Source: an uncultured Lachnospiraceae bacterium
Lineage (GTDB): Bacteria > Bacillota > Clostridia > Lachnospirales > Lachnospiraceae
Length of the DNA: 56,514 bases
Assembly (NCBI GenBank): GCA_900546495.1
Contig: URDN01000012.1
Location: 1 to 56,514, forward strand
Direction of reading: 5' to 3'
Shown here: one piece after another, positions 1 through 7,430 of the stretch
Position numbering within the stretch: position 1 is the first letter of the stretch
How the letters are laid out: each line of letters opens with the position of its first letter
The notes under the pieces: model-generated
Database searches by the model: none
What the model was told of the DNA's origin: nothing
Seen by the model: the letters and a program-made list of their open reading frames with translations, nothing else
Position numbers and translations under genes: made by a program

Positions 1-1523
1 CCCCCGCCGACACAACCACCCGGACATGCCATTACTTCTACAAAATGATACTCCGCTTCACCGGAGCGAATTTTCTCGATCAGCTTTCTTGTATTTCCAA
101 GTCCGCTGACAATGGCTGCCCTGATCTTGATACCTGCGATCTCAACTTCTGCCTCACGGATACCATCCATACCACGTACTGTTTTAAACAGATCCGGATC
201 CGGATTTTTGCCGTTTAATACATAGTATGCAGTTCTTAAAGCCGCTTCCATAACACCACCGGTTGCTCCGAAGATAACACCTGCACCAGAGCCGATACCT
301 AACGGCTGATCAAATTCTTCCTCCTCCAAAAATGCCGGAGAAACAAGTTCTGCCTTTAATACACGGTCTAACTCTCTGGTTGTGATAGACAGATCTACAT
401 CCGGACCTGCGCCCGCATCATCCATTCCAGGAATTGCACACTCATGTTTCTTCGCCACACAAGGCATAATGGAAACGCTGAAGATTCTGGACGGATCTAC
501 ATCTAGGATCTGTGCATAGTAGGATTTTGCCACCGCCCCAAACATCTGCTGCGGAGATTTTGCCGTGGACAGATTTTTGGTCATATCCGGATACTGAGAT
601 TTTACAAAGCGAACCCAACCCGGACAACAGGAAGTAAACATCGGCCATGAATACTCATCTGCATGTGTCATACGCTCCAAAAACTCGTTTCCTTCTTCCA
701 TAATGGTCAGATCAGCAGAAAAGTTTGTATCAAATACATAATCAACCCCAAGCGCACGAACCGCTGCTGCCATCCTTTTTTCTGTTGCCATCTCACGCGG
801 AAGCCCTAAGTCCTCTCCCCAGGCTGCACGGACAGCAGGTGCGATCTGAACAACCACGATCTTATCCGGATCATGGACCGCATTCATAAACGGATCAATA
901 TCATCACGCTCATGCAACGCACCAACCGGACAATGTGTGATACATTGACCACAGATTGCACAGTCGGATTCTGTAATCTTCTTTCTGCCGGATATACCAA
1001 CGCTGGTACGTTTTCCGGTATTGATCATATCCCAGATTCCAAGATCCTGTACTTTATCACAGATTTGCACGCAACGCATACATTTGATACATTTGCTTGC
1101 ATTACGGATCAGTGGGAAATCCTGTGGCCAATCATTTACCTCATAGTGTTCTTTAAACGGCACTTCACCGATATTCATATCATTTGCAACAGACTGCAGA
1201 CTGCAGTTTCCACTTCTGATGCAGGAAGCGCAGTGTGCATCATGTTCAGACAGAATAAACTGAAGGTTCATACGGCGGGCATGCTGTGCTTTGTAACTGT
1301 TTGTGTATATAACCATGCCTTCTTCTACTACGGTATTACAGGATGCGACCAGTGTCTCTTTTCCTTCCACCTCTACCACACAGATACGGCAGGAAGCGAT
1401 CTCATTGATTTCTTTTAAATAGCACAATGTCGGAATTTTAATTCCCACCTGAGCAGCAGCTGCCAGAATTGTAGTACCTTCCGGTACCTGAACTTTTTTA
1501 TTGTTAATTGTTAAATTTACCAT
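1..1523 (-). CDS. hydA: [FeFe] hydrogenase catalytic subunit, 3' end beyond the window
   Basis: Cytosolic iron hydrogenase that interconverts protons and H2 at an H-cluster. Reading from the ATG at 1523 the frame stays open to the window edge (about 507 codons), so the C-terminus is missing. Seen in order: a plant-type [2Fe-2S] domain (C34, C45, C48, C62), the His-Cys cluster motif (H94, C98, C101, C107), two [4Fe-4S] motifs (C145/148/151/155 and C188/191/194/198), then the H-cluster motifs TSCCPGW near residue 297 (including the proton-relay Cys), IMPCVAKKHE, and MACPGGCVGG right at the edge. This is the modular four-cluster-plus-H-cluster architecture of group A enzymes. The start overlaps the stop of the upstream NuoF-GltD gene by 7 bases, so the two are probably translationally coupled and form one complex. 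Maturation genes hydE, hydF and hydG are not in the window. Confidence 0.93.
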   Translation of the reverse strand, partial: MVNLTINNKKVQVPEGTTILAAAAQVGIKIPTLCYLKEINEIASCRICVVEVEGKETLVASCNTVVEEGMVIYTNSYKAQHARRMNLQFILSEHDAHCASCIRSGNCSLQSVANDMNIGEVPFKEHYEVNDWPQDFPLIRNASKCIKCMRCVQICDKVQDLGIWDMINTGKRTSVGISGRKKITESDCAICGQCITHCPVGALHERDDIDPFMNAVHDPDKIVVVQIAPAVRAAWGEDLGLPREMATEKRMAAAVRALGVDYVFDTNFSADLTIMEEGNEFLERMTHADEYSWPMFTSCCPGWVRFVKSQYPDMTKNLSTAKSPQQMFGAVAKSYYAQILDVDPSRIFSVSIMPCVAKKHECAIPGMDDAGAGPDVDLSITTRELDRVLKAELVSPAFLEEEEFDQPLGIGSGAGVIFGATGGVMEAALRTAYYVLNGKNPDPDLFKTVRGMDGIREAEVEIAGIKIRAAIVSGLGNTRKLIEKIRSGEAEYHFVEVMACPGGCVGG

Positions 1524-3349
1524 TCGAACTCTCTGCCTCCTCTCAGTGTGGCGCAACCATAATGATCGCATCGTAAGCAACGGCTTGCTTCCTGCGCAGC
1601 TTCTTCACAGCTCATCGGAAGTTCAATTGCCTCAAAGTTTGTTCTTCTTGCCCATGCCTCTACTTCCTGAAGGTTGACACGTCCGCAAGGAACTTTGTCA
1701 CTCAGCATTGGCTCCGGAATCTCAACATCACAGCTGATCGGATGGTGATAGCCAAGATATTCATCAATATTTGCAGCAGCAGCTTTTCCTGCTGCGATTG
1801 CTTTGATCACGGTAGACGGACCTGATACACAGTCACCGCCGGCATATACACCAACCATATTAGAAGCACCGCCCTCGTTGGTAACGATGCGTCCCCAATT
1901 AGTGGCCAGACCAAAATCAGCAAATGGCTGAGATACGATATCCTGTCCGATGGCAACCAGAACAATATCACATTCCATACGTTCTTCCGGTTTGTTTGCT
2001 TTTCGTGGAGAAGGTCTGCCTCCTTTTACCGGTCCGATGATCTGTGGCTGTACCCAGAGTGCACATGCGTTTCCTTCTGCATCGGCTTCCACACGAAGCG
2101 GTGCTTTTAAGGTAACAAGCTCGATTCCCTCTGCAACAGCACCCTCTACTTCTGCCGGAAGTGCAGTCATATCTTCCTGACGTCTGCGATATACGATACT
2201 TACAGTCTCTGCATTGGCACGGATCGCAGTTCTCGCACAGTCCATTGCCACGTTTCCACCGCCGACAACAACAACACGCTTACCTGTGTAATCCGGGTAT
2301 TTTCCATCGCCGATCTCCCGAAGCATGTCAACAGCGGAAACGACATTCTTGCTGTCCTCGCCTTCCAGTCCAAGCTTTTTATCTGTATGTGCACCGATTG
2401 CTACATAAATTGCATCGTAGAATTTCTGAATCTCTTTTATTTCCTCGGTACCGATGTTTTGATTCATTTTCACTTCTACACCGGTAGAAAGAATCGCATC
2501 AATATCTTCCTGCAGACGTTCCCGCGGAAAACGGTAGTTTGGAATACCGTAACGGAGCATACCGCCAAGGTGCTGCTTCTCCTCAAAAACAGTACACTGA
2601 TGCCCCATTAACTGCAGGAAATAAGCAGCTGTCAGTCCACTCGGGCCACCGCCGATGATTGCAATATTTTTACCTGTTGACGACGCACATTCCGGAACCG
2701 GTACCTGATCAGACGGCGCATTGTCCACGATATAACGTTTCATACCACGGATATTGATGGAATCATCAATGATATTTCTGCGGCATCTCGCCTCACACGG
2801 ATGCTCACAGATCAGGGCACATGCTGTCGGAAACGGGTTGTCCTTACGGATCAGACGAAGTGCATCCTCGCAGCGCCCCTCACCTGCCAGCGCAATATAT
2901 CCAGGGATATCCACATGTGCCGGACAGAGAGTCACGCACGGGATTGGCTGTTCGAACGATCCCAGACATCTGTGCTCTGTAATATGGGAAATATAATCTT
3001 CTTTGAAACCTTCCAGACCTGCCAGCACCATACGTGCGGATTCAAAACCGATGGCACAGTCAGCAGAGTTCTTGATGTTTTCTGCTGTCTGCTCAATCAG
3101 TTTCAATGTATCCATGGTCGCTTCGTTATTCAGAACTTTCTCAAGAAGCTCCTCTAACTGTCCCAGACCGATGCGACATGGAACACATTTTCCACATGTC
3201 TGTGCATGACATACTTTTAAGAATGCCAGCTGCATATCTACCGGACAGACTCCCGGCGGATTTGCCACAATTCGCTGTGTAAATTCTTTCATAAGCTGTT
3301 CCGTCGTAGAATTTACTTTGTCAGCTGATACTACTGATAATCTGCTCAT
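1517..3349 (-). CDS. NuoF-type Fe-S domain fused to GltD-like FAD/NAD(P)H oxidoreductase, hydrogenase partner
   Basis: Predicted electron-transfer partner of the adjacent hydrogenase. Residues 1-105 resemble only the C-terminal [4Fe-4S] domain of NuoF/HydB (C52, C55, C58, C98); the FMN/NADH-binding body of NuoF is absent. Residues about 135-610 are a GltD/NfnB-like module: a cysteine-rich N-terminal segment (CPAHVDIPGY, then CALICEHPCEARC), an FAD Rossmann motif (IAIIGGGPSGLTAAYF, about residue 228) and a second dinucleotide site (VVVVGGGNVAMDCARTA, about residue 360). A further Cys group, CLRCDHYGC, lies near the C-terminus. The arrangement matches the glutamate-synthase-linked hydrogenases grouped as A2; whether the enzyme uses NADH or NADPH, and whether it bifurcates electrons as NfnAB does, cannot be read from the sequence. 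The ATG at 3349 is preceded by an AGGAGG-like site (TAGGAGGATAGG). Confidence 0.85.
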   Translation of the reverse strand: MSRLSVVSADKVNSTTEQLMKEFTQRIVANPPGVCPVDMQLAFLKVCHAQTCGKCVPCRIGLGQLEELLEKVLNNEATMDTLKLIEQTAENIKNSADCAIGFESARMVLAGLEGFKEDYISHITEHRCLGSFEQPIPCVTLCPAHVDIPGYIALAGEGRCEDALRLIRKDNPFPTACALICEHPCEARCRRNIIDDSINIRGMKRYIVDNAPSDQVPVPECASSTGKNIAIIGGGPSGLTAAYFLQLMGHQCTVFEEKQHLGGMLRYGIPNYRFPRERLQEDIDAILSTGVEVKMNQNIGTEEIKEIQKFYDAIYVAIGAHTDKKLGLEGEDSKNVVSAVDMLREIGDGKYPDYTGKRVVVVGGGNVAMDCARTAIRANAETVSIVYRRRQEDMTALPAEVEGAVAEGIELVTLKAPLRVEADAEGNACALWVQPQIIGPVKGGRPSPRKANKPEERMECDIVLVAIGQDIVSQPFADFGLATNWGRIVTNEGGASNMVGVYAGGDCVSGPSTVIKAIAAGKAAAANIDEYLGYHHPISCDVEIPEPMLSDKVPCGRVNLQEVEAWARRTNFEAIELPMSCEEAAQEASRCLRCDHYGCATLRGGREFEW

Positions 3350-3738
3350 ATCCTATCCTCCTAAATCCTTTACCACTGTAAAGCCGGTTGCATCACTCTG
3401 TCTCTATGTAAATTCCAAAAGTAATTTTCAGAACTGCTTTTGTATATTTTTTACATATTTTACCTGTTTTGCAACACCCATGTGTCGTATATTAATATAA
3501 GATTGTACTTTTTTCAATACTGACAATTGTGTTATCAGGTTTCCAGTTAGTATCTTTAACCTATTTTTGATGGGATTTTTTATACAATTTGCACAAATTA
3601 TATACATGGATATTAGCACTTGTTTATAGTAGTTAATTAATTAACGATATTTTCAGTCGAATTCGCATAATTTTGTTTCTATTTTTTGTGAACTTTTCTT
3701 TTTTGTCACGTTTCAATTCGTTTTGTTGTATTTTTTGA
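3350..3738. other. Gene-free, AT-rich upstream region of the hydrogenase operon
   Basis: A 389-base stretch between the hydrogenase partner gene and scpB with no credible coding region. It is strongly AT-rich and holds the Rex-like palindrome described separately at 3630-3647. Both flanking genes are on the minus strand, so it must hold the hydrogenase promoter and the end of the scpAB transcript. I see no strong intrinsic terminator hairpin for scpAB here. Confidence 0.6.
3630..3647. promoter_or_regulatory. Candidate Rex operator
   Basis: The palindrome TAGTTAATTAATTAACGA matches the Rex consensus TTGTTAANNNNTTAACAA at 12 of 14 defined positions. Rex is an NADH/NAD+-sensing repressor whose known clostridial targets include hydrogenase genes. 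The site is about 280 bases upstream of the hydrogenase partner start; a TATAAA-like -10 follows it closely on the minus strand. No rex gene lies in the window, so the link is inferred from motif and context. Confidence 0.5.
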
Positions 3739-4308
3739 TTACAATTTCAACTGGAGCTGTACTTCCTCCTCGGCTTCCTGCTTCAGTTCCTCGATCTTAT
3801 CCGGATTCATATCCGGCAGTTCTTCTACAGACTGCACATCAAAACAACGCAAAAATTCTTCCGTGGTACCAAACAGGATTGGTCGCCCCGGCGCATCCAG
3901 ACGTCCTGCCTCCTGAATCAGTCCATAATCCAAAAGCTTATTGATGGCATGCTCACAGGATACCCCACGGATTTTTTCAATCTCTACTTTTGTTACCGGC
4001 TGCTTGTATGCAACAATCGATAACGTTTCCAATAATACATCTGTCAACACTTGTTTTCGCGGCTGCTTCGCAATGCGGATCAGATATTCATACTGGGATG
4101 GTTTCGTACAGATCTGATAGGCACCTTCCAGTTCCAGAATCTGCAGTCCGCAGTTGGAAGCCTGATAGCGGTCTGCCAGATTCCGCACGATCAGCTCTGC
4201 CTCCCGCTCTCCGACCTGCAGCGCAAACGCCAGTTTTTTCAGTTCTACCGAATCTCCCATAGCAAACAAAATCGCTTCTGCCGCTGCTTCGTATTCTTCA
4301 ATCTTCAT
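3739..4308 (-). CDS. scpB: Segregation and condensation protein B
   Basis: Winged-helix kleisin-associated subunit that, as a dimer, binds ScpA in the SMC-ScpAB condensin and helps compact and segregate the chromosome. The 189-residue product has the usual ScpB length, with typical segments AAAEAILFAMGD at the N-terminus, LETLSIVAYKQPVTKVEIEKIRG around residue 95 and RPILFGTTEEFLRCF near 145. The acidic, glutamate-rich tail (EEEVQLQLKL) is normal for clostridial ScpB. It follows scpA by 6 bases, as is usual for the pair, and ends the transcript before the hydrogenase upstream region. Confidence 0.95.
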   Translation of the reverse strand: MKIEEYEAAAEAILFAMGDSVELKKLAFALQVGEREAELIVRNLADRYQASNCGLQILELEGAYQICTKPSQYEYLIRIAKQPRKQVLTDVLLETLSIVAYKQPVTKVEIEKIRGVSCEHAINKLLDYGLIQEAGRLDAPGRPILFGTTEEFLRCFDVQSVEELPDMNPDKIEELKQEAEEEVQLQLKL

Positions 4309-4314
4309 GTTTCT

Positions 4315-5073
4315 TTACTCCTGTTCCGTTTTCGGGCAAACGGTAATATAGATTTCGTCAAATAAATGTTCCTGCTCAATCTGGATCCGCCCGGTTTTCA
4401 TCAATTCCAGAATACCAAGAAAAGTTACAATAATCTCTACTTTGCTTCTCTGTCGTTCCAGCAGATCCCGGAAAGAAAAACGTTTATGTTCCATACAATA
4501 GGTCTCCAGGTAGATCATTTTCTCATCCAGTGACACTTCCTCTCGCTCAATTTTTCCAAATCTGGAACGGATCGGATCCATTTTATCGGTCTGCTTTTTC
4601 ATGACCGATTCAAAAATCGCATGCAGCTTCTTCAGATTGTATCCCTTCGTCAGTTCATCCAGATCCAGCGGTTCTTCATAAGAACGCACTTCCTCCGGGA
4701 TTGATGGATTCTTGAACAAACGGCGTCCCGCATCGATCTGACGGTCTTTTAATTCCTGCGACATATATTTAAACAGCTTGTACTGCAGCAACTGTTCCAT
4801 CAGTTCTGCACGGGGATCGATTTCTTCTTCCTCCTCAGACTCCTCCTTGGGCAGAAGCCATTTTGACTTGATTTCCAGCAACGTTGCCGCCATAACCAGA
4901 AATTCACTCATAATGTTCAGATCCCGGCGCTGCATTTCCCGGATATAATCCAGATACTGATTGGTAATCTCCACGATTGGGATATCGTAGATACTCACCT
5001 TATTTTTATCCAGCAAATGAAGCAGCAGATCCAACGGTCCCTCAAATACTTCCAGTTTTACCTTTAATTCCAT
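4315..5073 (-). CDS. scpA: Segregation and condensation protein A (kleisin)
   Basis: Kleisin subunit bridging the heads of the SMC dimer in the bacterial condensin complex. The hallmark N-terminus MELKVKLEVFEGPLDLLLHL fixes the start at the ATG at 5073; the frame extends six codons further to a TTG at 5091, but those codons are not conserved and the TTGGAG there contains the likely Shine-Dalgarno. The product has about 252 residues, with an acidic central linker (EESEEEEEIDPRAELMEQLLQYKLFKYM) and a C-terminal winged helix (FRDLLERQRSKVEIIVTFLGILELMKTG). It lies immediately before scpB and is divergent from the carboxypeptidase gene at 5234. Confidence 0.94.
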   Translation of the reverse strand: MELKVKLEVFEGPLDLLLHLLDKNKVSIYDIPIVEITNQYLDYIREMQRRDLNIMSEFLVMAATLLEIKSKWLLPKEESEEEEEIDPRAELMEQLLQYKLFKYMSQELKDRQIDAGRRLFKNPSIPEEVRSYEEPLDLDELTKGYNLKKLHAIFESVMKKQTDKMDPIRSRFGKIEREEVSLDEKMIYLETYCMEHKRFSFRDLLERQRSKVEIIVTFLGILELMKTGRIQIEQEHLFDEIYITVCPKTEQE

Positions 5074-5233
5074 AAGACATATTTTCTCCAATCTTACACT
5101 ATTGTACTGAATCCCCGCAAAAATTCAAGGTTTTTCTCTGGTTTTTCCTTTTCTTTTCCCACATTCTCCCTGTCCCAAGCATAGTTTTCCCTACCGAAAC
5201 ATAAAAATATAGAAAAACATTCCAGGATTGTAT

Positions 5234-6433
5234 ATGAAAGTAGGATTAAAACGCCACTTTTCTGTTTTTCTTGCACTTCTACTGTTGTTGTGTGCCCTCC
5301 CCCTCACCACTTATGCCACAGAAATCTCTGCATCGGATACAGAATCTGCCGGTTCTGCCCCATCCGTCACCTCGCCAAGCGCCCTCTTAATGGATGCGGC
5401 CACTGGCACCATTTTGTATGAAAAAAATTCCACCGAAGAACGCCCGCTGGCAAGCGTCACCAAAATCATGACCTTACTTTTGATTTTTCAGGCACTGGAA
5501 GCCGGACAGATTCATTTCGAGGACACGGTAACGATTTCCGAACATGCCGCCAGCATGGGAGGCTCTCAGGTGTACTTGGAGCCAAACGAAACCCAGACAG
5601 TGGAAACACTGATCAAATGTATCACAGTCGCCAGTGCCAACGATGCATGTGTCGCCATGGCAGAACTGATCAGTGGAAGTGAAGATACTTTTGTGCAGAA
5701 AATGAATGAAACTGCCGCCTCTCTCGGCATGACACATACAAATTTTGTAAACTGCTGCGGACTCGATGCAGACAATCATTATTCCTGCGCCAATGACATT
5801 GCCCTGATGTCCCGGGAACTGACAGTAAATCATCCGACAGTCTTTGACTATACCAAAATCTGGCAGGAAGATATCATTCATCACACTGCCCGGGGCGATT
5901 CTGCCTTTACCCTCAGTAATACGAATCATCTGCTCAAACAGTACCCTTATGCCACCGGACTAAAAACCGGTTTTACCTCCAAAGCCGGTTTCTGCCTCTC
6001 CGCAACTGCAGCTAAGGATTCTCTCAGTCTGATTGCAGTCGTGATGGGTGCCACAAGCAGCAAAGAGCGTATTGCCGATGTAAAATCTATGTTTGACTGG
6101 GGATTTACCAACTGCCGCGTGTATACAGATGAAAATCAGGATATTATACCGGACATTTTGGTCTCCAGAGGCAGACAGTCACAGCTTCCCCTGCGATACG
6201 AATCTGCCTTTCACTATCTTGACATAAAAAATACCGGCGGAGAATTAAAGAAAAAACTAGAGCTCCCTGATCATGTAGAAGCCCCAATTCAAAAAGATGA
6301 CGTGATCGGCAAAGCTGTATATATACTAAATGGCGAAAATGTAGGTTCTGTCAACATTCTGGCTGTTGACAGTATTCCATTGCTTACGTTGAAAAATGCA
6401 TGGGTACAAATTGTCTCCCGTTTTTTCATATAG
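5234..6433 (+). CDS. dacF: D-alanyl-D-alanine carboxypeptidase (penicillin-binding protein, S11 family)
   Basis: Trims the terminal D-Ala from peptidoglycan stem peptides outside the membrane. A signal peptide is visible (KRHFSVFLALLLLLCALPLTTYA), followed by the S11 catalytic motifs: SVTK (SxxK, nucleophile Ser), SAN in ASANDACVAMAEL, and KTG in TGLKTGFTSKAGFCL. A C-terminal beta-rich PBP5-like domain and a hydrophobic last stretch (IVSRFFI) that could anchor the protein follow. The ATG at 5234 is chosen over a TTG at 5228 because AGGA at 5224-5227 is spaced six bases from it. It is one of only two intact plus-strand genes in the window, divergent from scpAB and converging on the subtilase gene with an 8-base overlap. 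The paralogue name (dacF rather than dacA or dacB) is a best guess. Confidence 0.88.
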   Translation: MKVGLKRHFSVFLALLLLLCALPLTTYATEISASDTESAGSAPSVTSPSALLMDAATGTILYEKNSTEERPLASVTKIMTLLLIFQALEAGQIHFEDTVTISEHAASMGGSQVYLEPNETQTVETLIKCITVASANDACVAMAELISGSEDTFVQKMNETAASLGMTHTNFVNCCGLDADNHYSCANDIALMSRELTVNHPTVFDYTKIWQEDIIHHTARGDSAFTLSNTNHLLKQYPYATGLKTGFTSKAGFCLSATAAKDSLSLIAVVMGATSSKERIADVKSMFDWGFTNCRVYTDENQDIIPDILVSRGRQSQLPLRYESAFHYLDIKNTGGELKKKLELPDHVEAPIQKDDVIGKAVYILNGENVGSVNILAVDSIPLLTLKNAWVQIVSRFFI

Positions 6434-7307
6434 ATAGCAGTTTTCGCAGATCAATAGTTCCCCAACATTTTATCCGGCGGTCTATTCCGGTGCGATCCGC
6501 ACTGCGGTACAACTGTAATTTTACTTCATTTGGTGTCAGAGAAGGATCTTTGCTCAAAAGCAATGCGATGATCCCAGACACAATTGGCACCGCCATGGAA
6601 GTTCCGCTCTTTTTCACATAACTTCCCTGACGCGTGCCACAACTGATAATATCCATTCCCGGCATCAAAATTTCCGGTTTTACCACACAGGACTCTGTCG
6701 GTCCCCGTCCGGAATACAGGCTTAACTCCCGTTTGGTTTCGCTGCAGCTATCCAGACTTCCAACCGTAATAATTTTCCGGGAAGTCCCGGGACTGGTCAC
6801 CGTATGTTCTCCCGGTCCGTTATTACCTGCGGCTGCCAGTACCACAATTCCCTGATCCCAGGCATGTTCTACACTGTGCAACAGACGTTTCTGCAATTCC
6901 GGTTGTACCCGCTCCAACATTCCAACAGAAATATTCATAATCCGTATTTTCTGCGTATGCTTCTGATTGTATGCAACAATATCCTCCACTGCCTGACAGG
7001 TATCCTGAATTTTTCCATTACCATTTTTATCTAAAACCTTACAGCTCCACAGATAACACCCCGGTGCAACTCCATGAATAGCTCCTTTCCCACCGGCTCC
7101 TATGATCCCACTGATATGTGTTCCATGTCCATTATCATCGTAAGGCTGTGGACGCTGCCTGATATAATCACGAAATCCTGCCATTCTTCCCTGCAGATCT
7201 GCGTGGGGATAAATTCCGGTATCCAGTACCGCTACAAGAATACCCTGTCCGAAAATCCCCAGTCTGTATGCAGCAGATGCATGAATATATTTTAAAATTC
7301 TTTCCAT
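6426..7307 (-). CDS. S8 family serine peptidase (subtilisin-like, no signal peptide)
   Basis: Subtilisin-fold protease of 293 residues. The catalytic triad is present in order: Asp in AVLDTGIYPHADL (about residue 29), His in DDNGHGTHISGIIG (about residue 61), and Ser in KSGTSMAVPIVSG (about residue 235), with the oxyanion Asn in AAAGNNGPGEH. There is no signal peptide or inhibitory prodomain, so the enzyme is probably intracellular, like AprX- or IspA-type subtilases. It follows pnp but is separated from it by an intrinsic terminator at 7384-7417, so it may have its own promoter in 7308-7383. Substrate unknown. Confidence 0.87.
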   Translation of the reverse strand: MERILKYIHASAAYRLGIFGQGILVAVLDTGIYPHADLQGRMAGFRDYIRQRPQPYDDNGHGTHISGIIGAGGKGAIHGVAPGCYLWSCKVLDKNGNGKIQDTCQAVEDIVAYNQKHTQKIRIMNISVGMLERVQPELQKRLLHSVEHAWDQGIVVLAAAGNNGPGEHTVTSPGTSRKIITVGSLDSCSETKRELSLYSGRGPTESCVVKPEILMPGMDIISCGTRQGSYVKKSGTSMAVPIVSGIIALLLSKDPSLTPNEVKLQLYRSADRTGIDRRIKCWGTIDLRKLLSI

Positions 7308-7383
7308 ATAGTAATATATTCTGCCTGCTATAAAGTGCTTTTATCCAAAACAAAATTCAGCAAAAATTCCATTTCTGATCAAA

Positions 7384-7417
7384 GCAAAAACCGGCAGGCA
7401 TATGCCCACCGGTTTTT
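7384..7417 (-). terminator. Intrinsic terminator after pnp
   Basis: On the minus strand AAACCGG pairs with CCGGTTT around an inner GGCATATGCC hairpin (with a CA/CA internal loop), followed by TTTTTGCTTT. It sits 14 bases past the pnp stop codon and separates pnp from the subtilase gene. Confidence 0.75.
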
Positions 7418-7430
7418 ATTTCATTATTTA

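Noticed and set aside
873..1418. Plus-strand open frame of about 180 codons at the left end.
   Set aside because: Antisense to the iron-sulfur part of the hydrogenase gene, whose reading frame is continuous and fully conserved.
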